A DNA stretch of 64,000 bases, taken from contig OZ007511.1 in assembly GCA_963931865.1 (NCBI GenBank), positions 8,302,344-8,366,343 on the forward strand, written 5' to 3'. The notes beneath the pieces are model-generated. The model saw only the letters and a program-made list of their open reading frames with translations. It did not search any database and was not told the origin of the DNA. This DNA comes from Axinella damicornis. Its lineage: Eukaryota > Porifera > Demospongiae > Axinellida > Axinellidae. Within the stretch, counting starts at the first letter, position 1. Every line of letters starts with the position of its first letter. This document shows positions 45,773 through 55,242 of the stretch, one piece after another. The translations under genes were made by a program, and so were the position numbers.

Positions 45773-48700
45773 ATGGATGATTTAGAGCACATGGAGCAGG
45801 AGCTGGAGGAGGTGAAGAAAGATTATCGGGATGGTAAGGACTGGATCCAGAGCTAGCTAGAGTTTGTCGGAAGACAAATTGTGTTCTGAATGGTTATTTA
45901 ATAGTTACTACCCTTTGCCACACCGTGCAAGAGCTGTTGTTACTACAAGTAACTGTTGGCAACTGCTACTATCGGTGTCCTGATTTCCTGGTATGAATGA
46001 TTCTGTGATAGCAGTGCATGCAGCCATTGGCTTTTCTAAAAGCCACAAAATCTGCAAAAGATTGAGCCACTGACTTGCTGTAAGACTGCATTGATAGTAA
46101 TAATGTGTGATGTATTGTAAGAGATCTAGAGTTGCGGTGTGTTGGATGCATGGTAACCACTGGGCCAGGCTCTCACTGAACTTTAACTTGAACCCTGCCC
46201 GAACCCACTTGACCATCCATGTCTACAGGACAGTTTCAGGGTGGTTCAACTCTGCCGAACGTGCTTGAATGCTGTCCCAACCCACTTGAACCACTTGTGC
46301 ATGCCATTTACATTTCATGAAGTTGGACATCAATCTTCTATGACAGTCTTTGTTTCCACCTTTGTACCACAACATATTGACAGCCACAATGTGCCTATAG
46401 GTTCTTGGACTTCCTCTGCAATCTACTTTGCTGAGTGCTGTTGAACCACCCTGATACTGTCCTATATATAGTTGTTGATCATCAAGTGCAGGAGTAGTAA
46501 GTGGGATCAAACAGGGGACGCTGTAAAACGCGGAATACAGATAACGGAATAGCGGAATAACGGAATAACTTTCTATTGACCGGAAATTAAATTTCCTTTG
46601 TTCTTTGCCCACACGGCACGTGTACTATCATGCTGCGCTGCGAGATCAAGCCACTGCTAGCTGTATCTGGACTTGTGACATGTACAGCACCTGACCATGT
46701 AACAACGTATAATTGCTGAAGGTGGATATGGGACTGCAAAAAATGACAACTTAAAGCCTTTCACTATCAAACCCATGCAGACCTCTCAATTCTCACGATA
46801 CCACCATGATACTCACATTTTAACCCTGCTCTCATGATCGCATGACGAATAACGGTATAATTTACACAGCTAGTCCTTTGAAATTGCGTATTAACTCCTT
46901 GAAGCTAGCTAACAATAGCAACGATTTCTTCACCCTGAGATAGCTTGATATGCCTGTTGACACACTAAAGTCTTTCATCAGTACGGCAGCATGCACCAAG
47001 CTAATCTCTGTAGTGTCCAACACTTGTATCAGTCTTGCAAGCAAACCGCCGAGACAATTTTTCAAAAAAGACGCCTTGTTAGGGTTAGGGTTAGGGTTAT
47101 GGTTACCGTTGGATCTGGTCCTCACATTTCGCCTTCAGAATGGTCACCCACTTTGTTTTGTTTTACTTTTACAGGGGACTTAACATTGTCAGGGTATAAT
47201 AAGAGAGCACGGAGAATTGAATTGGAACTTTTGCATTTGGAAAAGCAACAAGGTTTGTTATGGAATGACAGTTATTAGTTTTTCAGTGATAGTCAGTGAT
47301 GCTGAGAGAGAAATTGAATCCACAGTACTGGCTGGGATTCAAACTAGTCAGATGCTCTTATCACTAAGCCACTTGGCCCACAATGGAGGGGCAGCACACA
47401 AGATACTTGTCTGGGGGCCTCAGCCGAATTCCAACATGCATTAAGGTAGCCTTGTTCCCAGGCCTTCCGCACCTCCAGTTTTTGATCGCTTGCAGTATGC
47501 AAAAACGGAGGGGGAAGACCTGGGGAATCTTCCCACGTGATACGCGGCACAGCTGACGTTACGGATTCTAGACGCAATGGCTTATTTACAGTCCCATCCA
47601 TAGCTACAGAGAAGCTAGAAAACTGAAACAACTTTCAGAGAAGAGGTAGGTCCTACCTGTAAAACATATCCAGGTTCGAAGCAAAACCACTGAGGGATAG
47701 CTGTGATACAAGGGGTGAAACTCCAAATAGTGCTGTCTTTTCGCTCCACGAGAAGATTGCGTCATATATAGCTGGGCATTTTCACGTTCGTCACTCGGCA
47801 GACCTTTGGAGTCATGGCTTGTAGCCTGGGTACGCTTCATACGCTCGGTGTAGCTCTCAGTTGGCGCTTGTCCCATCTTCGTAGGTAGCGCAGAATGCAA
47901 GATGGTCTCATACATGACTCTGACTGTTGATATGAGGTGTGACAATGTATGACAGTCGTGCCGTGTATCACGTGAGAAGATTCCCCAGGCTTTCCCCCTC
48001 CATTTTTGCGTACCGCAAGTGATCAAAAACTGGAGGTGCAGAAGGCCTGGGAACAAGGCTACATTAAGGACTGTCTCTGGGTGTATGAACTGCACTTTCA
48101 TGCTGTAATAATGTAACCTGCAGGGAAATTCCGGCACATCCTGCAAAATTGATTTTGTGAATTCTTGGTGCGCATGTGCAGCAGAGGGGTAACTACAGTA
48201 CTTGCCTCTGTGTGTGTGTCTGTTGCCACAAACACACACACTCATACACACACAAACTCTCTCTCTCCACACACGAGGTGAAAGCCTGTACAGTCTGAGC
48301 ATAAGCAGCTGTAATGCTGAAGAAGTAGGCAAGACTGACAGGAAGTGATGTGATCACTTCCTTTCTGATGAGATTCATCTAAGATGAATCTCATCAGGCC
48401 GCCATTGGGTGGGCAACCCAGATGGGGCACAGCAAGCTATTCCAGAACCTGGCTGGCACCAACAGCCATACGGTCGCAAAGGGCCATGAGACAGAGTAGA
48501 CTGGGGACAGTGAAAAATTTTAGCTGGATTATTGATTGGCCGCACTCACGTGAGGATATTTTAATGAAATTCATCAATCGCGACCGCACAATTAGTGCTC
48601 ACCAGCCGCATGGCTAGCCGGTGCCGAACGCCTCGCTATTTGCGGAAAGTCAGATGGCAAGCCTGGCGGCCATGACTCGGAGAGAGTATCGCAGATTAGT

Positions 48701-51700
48701 TATTCTAACGTGTTGTGCCTAGGGACAGAGACCATTGTTGCTGTAACTCGAGAGGTGAGCTCTGACAGTGGAGAGGACGTACCCGTGTTTTGGGTCGTAA
48801 AAACACCTATAATTGCTTGTAGGAGTTCCATGTTGTGGCTGGGGCGGTGTCCCTATCCAGATTCAGGTAGCTCACACGAAGAGCTTTCGATCAATATCCG
48901 TTTTCATGGGGTAGAAGGGCGTTTGACTTTCCGCAAGTAGCAAAATAGTCGTTAAGGCGTTCGTGTTTGTGGCAATGTTTATGTGTGGGTGGTTCGGTTT
49001 CCATGGAAACCAATTATTGGAAAACAATCAACATCCTGTTTACATTTGACTAAGCACAGTTTCATTTGGTATAATCAATAAATATAACAAGTAGCTGAGC
49101 TCGCTTCGGTCGCTCAGCTACTTCCCCCTCGTTCGCCTACCGTGCGTACTCCGGCACCGGACAGCTCTCTGTGCAGAGCTGCTCCGCGATTGCGTCCGCT
49201 TCAGCCGCTGCTCGCTGCTTGCGTCGCTTCAGCTGCTGCTCCCGGGCCCGATTGCGGCATCCACTTCAACTGCTGCTCCCCGTTTGCCTCCGCTTCCAGC
49301 TGCTACTCCGCGATTGCGTCCGCTTCAACTGCCCCGATTGCGCTTGCTGGATTCCAGCCCATGCCATGCCCGGGCCCAATGTTCTCGAACATTCTTCGCG
49401 GAGTTCGAGGTTCAGTAAATTGAAGTACGAAGGTCGCGCGTCACTATAGTGTAGTCCCGCCCCACGAACATCCCACTTCCGTTACACACAGACAGACAGA
49501 CGAACAGACACACACACGGTTAAAATCTTAATGTATTGATAACCCCAATAGCACTCGTATCTGCCCAAACGATCACCAGAAGTTGAGTGAAGCATAATTA
49601 GCTGGAGTGTCCCATAGGGGCTTTCCCCACAATTCGCGTTTGAAGTTTACTTGCCTATCAGTGAGTACTTATATACCCCGTTTACACGACACAAAACAAC
49701 CGTGCTGGCACGGTTATTAAATTGCCGTGTAAACGCTAACTGAACTGTACTGAACCATGCTAGAACCGTGCTAGAATAGCCGTTCTTGGACCACCTAACC
49801 GTGCCGTGCCAGCACGGTTAAAACCGTTCTGCTAGCGGTCTCAATTCAGTACCGGAACCTAACGAAGACCGTATGACCGCAGTGAGCACTTACTGAGTAT
49901 ACAACGTACCTGAGACGAACCCACTCTCTCCTCGGTGCTTTCAGAGTAGCCAATAATAGCTGAGAAAGAAGTATGACAAGCACAGCATGTTGTCTTACTC
50001 TGCGTTGAATGAACAACGTCGTACCCAGCCTGGCGTGGCTTCTACTCCGACTGCCGGTGTTCTGTAAACGAACGCATACATCGTAACAGCAGATCGAGAA
50101 ACTTTCCGCAAACGCGAGGTAGCCATAGAGCAGGGCTCTAGCTAGCTCCAGAGCTAGAGAAGCACTTATACTGATGCGCACGTGTTCGATCACGCCCTCA
50201 ATAATTGATTCAGCACGGTTATTTTTGATCTAGTGTAAACGCACGCCGGCACGGTTTCGAGCGCGGTACGGTTCGGTTATCTTGGGCACGGATCGGTTAT
50301 TTTTGTGTCGTGTAAACAAGGTATTAGTAATGGCATGGTACAGTGGCTGGAATATATTAGGGTGGTTGAACTTAATTCTGTTGTTTCGTTCATACTGTGC
50401 AGGAGATGTTACTGATCAGGGATTCAGTAAGAAAAAGGCGAAAATTGAAGCAAGGTATCCTCAACCTACTCATGATCAGAAAGCTTCTGAGATGGCAGGA
50501 AGATTGGCCTGCAGACCACCAACATCAGTTCAAGCATCAATAAGAGCATTGTATGGCCGAAGACCGGCATTTCACCCATCAGCCCATAATCCATGTGAAG
50601 GAAAGAAAAAGGGAAAAACGCAGGGATCGCAGAAGGAGTCACAGAAGATTTTGAAACGTTTGACTGTAGTCTGTCTTCCGCCAACCGTATATGCCGTTCC
50701 TAAGAGGAAGATGAGGGATACGCTTGTTGAAGGAGGCAAAGTGAAGGAAATTGCGTTGGCCCCGGGGGAGGACGATAGTCAAGTGACCAGCAAGGTCTTA
50801 AAGCTATTCCCCCAATTGTCGCAATTTCAGTACATGCATGCTAGCTCCTCAGGTGACATCATTTGTGCTGAGCTCCCTGAAGGTCACAGTGGCTGGGATG
50901 GTGATGCAGTATGTAGCATTGCTGATGGCAGTAATGTGTACATCAAGCCAGCTTCATCGCAAGTTTCTGGACGGAAGGAGGCTCCTAGCCCTTCCCGACC
51001 CACTCCTCCCATCCTTGCTCTTGGGCAGGTGCCTTTGAAAGCAATTGGTCACCCAATAACTCATCCCCCAACTGTTCCACACCACGTTCCTTGCCCTTCA
51101 GTTGCTCACCCGTTTGTATCTCGATCATCAATTCCTTGCTCATCTCCATCCGTTCCTCTTCTATCGTCAGCTCTTCTCCCGTCTGCAATTCCCCAATCAG
51201 GTTCTCTCCCATCCAAGTCCATACAGCAGTCTCCACAAATTGGAAGTCAGTATGTTGTGGGCCCTAGAGTGTTTGCAGTGGTTGTTGGATCTAACCAACC
51301 AGCTGGTAAACCAGGTAAAGTGATTGTGTTGTTCTGTATATGGTGCAGTAGCTGTCGACATAAAATTCCTATTTGCCGACGTAGGCTTCTTATCTGCCGA
51401 TGTAGGCTTCTTATGTGGATCCGTCAGTGAATTGCAGCAGCTCAGTAGCAGTCAGAATCTGAAGTACGGCAAACATGGGATCGACGTCGGCATATAAGAA
51501 GTCTACATCGGCAAATAAGAAGTTAATAAGAAGTCTATGGTCAACAGATAAGAAGCCTTCGTCGGCAGATAAGAAGCGGCTACATTGGCAAATAAACGTT
51601 GCACGTCGGCAAATATTTGTTGCACGTCGGCAAATAAATATTATGTCAGCTTCCCAGTTTACCTATTTTTGTTATGGACGGTGTGCCATACGAACGAGGA

Positions 51701-54412
51701 GGAAGTAACTGAGCGAGTGAAGCGAGCAAAGCTACTTGTAATTATTATTCTCTGAGTGATTTGCACTGTTAAGGCTGGGAGGCCCGGGTGGCGCGGCACA
51801 GCTTATAAGGGAAGCTGGGCCTGCATGAGTATAAGTTTGCTATGTAGCCAATTGTCGTTCATCATTGGCGGTCTGCAATTTCAAGTTTGTGTAGCCTCGT
51901 TCCTAGTCCCATGCCCAGCTTTTCATTGCTTGCCGTACTGCAAGTAACGAAAAGCTGGGCGTGGGACTGGGAATGAGGTTAAATTCGTGGTATTCGTAGC
52001 TAGACTATACTGAGCCCATTCGTTCACAGCGAGTTTGTGGTACATAGTTTGTAGCACCGGAATAAACGTTGCAGGCTCGACTCGGTACTGTCATGAATTA
52101 TGCTTGGTGACCAGTACGAGGTGTTGTCCAGCATGCAGGCGGGCGGCGCAACATTACGATTTGGATATATGGTCATACGCTAAACGAACACCAAACAGAC
52201 ACCGGACGGACATCCTGAGATCATGACTATGTGGGGCTCGCTCAGGCTCACCCCAATAACCCCCCCCCCCCCCCCCCCCCACGCATGGGCTCAGGTTAAT
52301 TGGTTACTTAGCAATGCGTAATCAATCAGTTTTTTCCCCAGATAATACTGTGCAGCAATACCGCAACCAACTTGTTACTCAACTACTGGACGATACACTG
52401 GTCGATCTATGGATGGAGGAAAGTGATTCGTATGCTCCGAACAGAGAAAGGGATGAATGGATTCAGGTAATAGCACAATGTGTATTCCTTATGTAATCTC
52501 CCTGCCCTTAATTAACACCGCCCACTTTTGGCATAATGTGACCTGTGATTGTTAAGGATCGCTGGACACATTTGCTGAAAGCGGTTGGCTAACAGGTGAG
52601 TGAAGGCCTTGATACTTGCATGTGAAAGTGATTGGAGCGAGCCTGAGCGAGCCCCACACTAGCGTGACTTCATTGCACAGTGCGTGTGTATGCTTGCTTG
52701 CTTGCTTGGATCTTGCACTAACCGTAAATTTTAAATCAGCGGATTTCACTTGCACTTGCAAATGGTCTTTCTGTTCGACGGACAATGGTGACAACAAAGA
52801 TGTAGACCACTTGTGGACCTACCTATTCATTGCAATAAGCGAACCGTGAACATTCTGCCTCCTCGGGCGACAACAAAGACAGCTCGGGGACCTATCGTCG
52901 TGACCAGCCGATGACGTAGCTACTAGACTGCGTGTGGTCTGGGCATGAAACTAGCTCCTGACTCACAGTTGTGCCTCGTTCCCAGGCTCCTCCCCAGCTT
53001 TTGTCACATACTGTACAAAAGCTGGGGAGGAGCCTGGGAACGAGGCTAGCTGTGATGTGCATGAGTGTATGTTTAGTGTCATAATTTCTGTGGCCCACTA
53101 TGCTCCGGCATTGCTCAGTCACATTCTGATGACAGTCATGTGCAACTGCTCCTTGCATGTCCTGCATGTGTATGCACTTCGTTCAGGCTCGCCCTCCAAT
53201 GTCCTGCATTCCATCAGTATCAAGGGTATGCTGCCGTCTGAATTCAGCCAGTGCCAGGGATTCACACAAACAACTACCGAAGTTGTTGACTACAACTATA
53301 GCACAAAGCAAAGCTTCTGCTATCACCCAGAGAGACACACTGGCAGGCATTACTTCGCTCGTTGTTTTATACTGCCATTAGCTTTGTCGGTACACTATGT
53401 AATTGTCTTCCATGTAACGTAAATACATGAAGTATAGCCTCTTTCCCATGAGGCGCTCAGAAAAGTGGGAGAAGAGTGCCTGGTATCTACCGTTCACGCA
53501 TGTACAGCTGCCCAGGTTTTTCTTGGGGACTTGAAACTACCGTCCGACTGTACATTATTGAATCACGGTAGTCATTACATCTGCAAGACGCAGCTCTGTT
53601 CAACCAAACCGTGTTGTATGCCCTTGGTAAGGTCAGAAAGCCAGGAATGGTGCTGAAGGATGAACAACTGATGTTTGTAATGGCAAGGGTTGTGTTTGTA
53701 TGACTACCATGACGGGGTAACGCACGGCAAGTCCATTTGTCTTACCGTTTCTATGTAGAAACATGCCTTTCAAGTCTGTGATGGCAATCTGCCTTTCCAA
53801 AGTGGATGCAAGGCACGAATACTGAGGTACCTGCACTTAGCGGTTGTGTGTTCTTTTCAGCGGAGAATGTAACGGAACTGTTCGCGCATGCGCGAACAGT
53901 GGATACCAGTTGCTCAAGAAAACGATGCTAGCCTAAGTATGGCAACTCCCAGAACCATTCATTGGGTGTGACCTGCAAAGACTATATAGGGACCTTCAAT
54001 TCTTTTAGCTTTATACATTATGCACTTTCTCTATTCACAGGCTGTTCGAAAACCTGACGAAATATACTTGTGCAGGAATGCCAAGGTAGAAATGTGGAGC
54101 CATTGGCATAGTTATCAAGGAAAGCAGCCCCTCAGAAGTGATGGCCGGTTTTATGTGATAACCGATGAATTGTACAAAGAGTTCGATGAGTTCCGCAAAT
54201 TGCACCCTACTGACTTTGTATGGGAAACATATCTGGAGGAAAAGGATCTGCTTTCATATTGGTTACAAAAAGAGAAAATATCAAAAAAAATTGTACAAAA
54301 ATATGGGAAAAAGTATATCGTCCTCGGACGGCCATGTTTGGACACACTCTGCGAGTGGGTGACAGCCATGCGGAAGAAGTATGCTGACGAAGGACCCTGC
54401 ATTTTTGATTAG
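45773..54412 (+). CDS. Four-exon gene for an unrecognised 489-aa protein
   Basis: Exons: 45,773-45,833; 50,403-51,314; 52,342-52,466; 54,041-54,412. All junctions are GT-AG (CGGGATG|GTAAGG, CAG|GTAAAG, CAG|GTAATA; acceptors CATACTGTGCAG, TTTTCCCCAG, CTATTCACAG), with phases 1, 1, 0 matching on both sides; the sum is 490 codons with a TAG stop. The N-terminus is acidic and probably coiled (MDDLEHMEQELEEVKKDYRD). Residues about 101-202 are a compact region (VLKLFPQLSQFQYMHA .. GSNVYIKP) that recalls a module in uncharacterised animal proteins. Residues 206-315 are Pro/Ser-rich. The C-terminal 160 residues are charged (EIYLCRNAKVEMWSHWHSYQ). No catalytic motif recognised. Long introns hold several repeats. 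It converges on the integrase gene 831 bp away. Confidence 0.7.
46222..46466. mobile_element. Palindromic element with GGTGGTTCAA/TTGAACCACC ends (intron 1)
   Basis: GACAGTTTCAGGGTGGTTCAA at the left matches the complement of TTGAACCACCCTGATACTGTC at the right. It is related to the AACCACCCCGAACTCA foldback in the integrase intron (56,515-57,037). Confidence 0.55.
47078..47102. repeat. Short telomere-like run (TTAGGG)
   Basis: GTTAGGGTTAGGGTTAGGGT: about three and a half units, isolated in intron 1 of the four-exon gene. Confidence 0.75.
47447..48061. mobile_element. hAT-like TAGCC-family element, 615 bp, exact 8-bp target-site duplication
   Basis: The ends TAGCCTTGTTCCCAGGCC and GGCCTGGGAACAAGGCTA are flanked by CATTAAGG at 47,439-47,446 and 48,062-48,069. 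Arms include CACCTCCAGTTTTTGATC and TGATACGCGGCAC/GTGCCGTGTATCA. The long minus-strand frame that runs through it is a chance frame, not a gene. Confidence 0.85.
48070..49080. other. Intron-1 stretch with no confident gene
   Basis: It contains a CA/TG microsatellite (about 48,205-48,260), a 20-bp palindrome near 48,370 (GATTCATCTTAGATGAATC type) and a plus-strand frame at 48,710-48,940 with a possible donor (GAGAG|GTGAGC). I cannot support a product. Confidence 0.4.
49180..49345. repeat. Degenerate GC-rich tandem repeat
   Basis: Imperfect copies of GCTGCTCCGCGATTGCGTCC followed by GCTTCAGC, four to five units. They give alanine-rich false frames. Confidence 0.65.
49674..50323. mobile_element. 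Inverted-repeat element with TACC(C/T)(C/T)GTTTACACGACA ends
   Basis: TACCCCGTTTACACGACACA and the complement of TACCTTGTTTACACGACACA bound 650 bp rich in CCGTGCTGGCACGGTT and GTGTAAACG palindromes. It ends 79 bp before exon 2 of the four-exon gene, in intron 1. An ATG inside its right end (50,282) extends exon 2 falsely. Target-site duplication not clear. Confidence 0.7.
51345..51650. repeat. GTCGGCAAATAAGAAG repeats in two orientations
   Basis: Units such as CGTAGGCTTCTTATCTGCCG (51,375-51,415) appear in reverse, then TCGGCAAATAAGAAG-type units follow in forward orientation at 51,488-51,650, forming a palindromic cluster. It starts 30 bp past the donor of exon 2. Confidence 0.75.
51892..51981. 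mobile_element. hAT-like TAGCCTCG-family miniature element (intron 2)
   Basis: TAGCCTCGTTCCTAGTCCCA and its complement enclose CAGCTTTTCATTGCTTG. The flanks AGTTTGTG/AATTCGTG agree at 6 of 8 bases, suggesting an old 8-bp duplication. Confidence 0.7.
52260..52280. repeat. Poly-C tract, 21 C
   Basis: Uninterrupted C run in intron 2, 61 bp before exon 3 of the four-exon gene. Confidence 0.9.
52930..53245. repeat. Inverted copy of a block-B repeat with a nested TAGCCTCG-family hairpin
   Basis: The segment reads, on the minus strand, like 11,940-12,130 (words GGAATGCAGGACATTGGAGG, GCAGGACATGCA, TTATGACACTAAACATACAC). At its left edge (52,973-53,048) is a near-perfect hairpin GCCTCGTTCCCAGGCTCC/GGAGCCTGGGAACGAGGC. 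It sits in intron 3 of the four-exon gene. Confidence 0.6.
53455..53905. repeat. Partial inverted copy of the 44,134-45,052 element
   Basis: Shares GAGTGCCTGGTATCTACCGT, CAGCTCTGTTCAACCAAACC, GCCTTTCCAAAGTGGATGC and the terminal CGCGAACAGTGGATACCAG in reversed order. Intronic. Confidence 0.6.
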
Positions 54413-54499
54413 CTATCATGTTGTCATGTTTTTCACTTATATTATACACCTCCAAGTATAGACGTACCTCCGTTGCACACACAGGGCAGTTATCTCTTC

Positions 54500-55015
54500 A
54501 CTGCAGTCTCAACACTGCAATTTTCAGTAGCCATATGTATGGCAATTTCTCAACACTGCATTTTTCAGTAGCCCAGTAGCCATATGTATGTGATATATAC
54601 ACGCAAGTTCTCAACACTGTAATTTTCAGTAGCCATAATATTATGTATGTGATACATGCACGCAAGTTCTCAATACTCAGTAGCCATTATGTGATACATG
54701 GGTATAATATCCATGATGCGAATTTAGGGATGCATGAGGGTACGTGTTTTAGGATGTGCGAGAGTGAATTAGGATACAGGAGTTGCAAGTGTACAAGTGC
54801 ACTCTCATTCATCCTAGCACACTCGCATGATCCAACCCATGTTCCAAGTGCACCAATGCTGAATAAGAGTACACTTGGAGCATGAGCGAGGAGAAGGATA
54901 TGCATAAGATTGCCCTAGAATCTCTGGAGTGCACTTGGAACATGAGAGTGCACTAGGGCGCATGAGAGCACTTGGTACATGAGTGCATGAGAGTGCACTT
55001 GCAAGCTTGTCCACC
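54500..55015. repeat. Two degenerate tandem arrays between the convergent genes
   Basis: At 54,507-54,710 there are four imperfect copies of CTCAACACTGCAATTTTCAG + TAGCCATATGTATGTGA. At 54,790-55,010 repeated AGTGCACTTGGAACATGAGA and its complements form a fold. This is the intergenic space where both genes end; no terminator signal can be assigned. Confidence 0.65.
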
Positions 55016-55242
55016 TCTCATGAAGATGCATGGTGCTTGTCCATAAGCAAACCTTGAACTCTTGTCCACTTGAGTTTTGTCCTTGTCAGGCAGGACCTTG
55101 CAATTGCATTGAACTTGAATTACCACCCCATAATATTATGTAACATAATTATAGCAGCCTTGAATGCATCATAATGTCAACATTTATAAGGTTAACAACA
55201 GTACCACAAATTAATGCCAACGGGTTTATTCTGACCATAATC

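Noticed and set aside
47604..48332. Minus-strand open frame of 242 codons
   Set aside because: It runs through a hAT-like miniature element with an exact target-site duplication and a CA microsatellite; no domain and no splice logic.
49142..49449. Alanine/proline-rich overlapping plus frames
   Set aside because: Product of a degenerate GC-rich tandem repeat.
50282..50402. Upstream extension of exon 2 of the four-exon gene to an ATG at 50,282
   Set aside because: The ATG lies in the right end of an inverted-repeat element, and a good splice acceptor at 50,401-50,402 matches the phase of the 45,833 donor.
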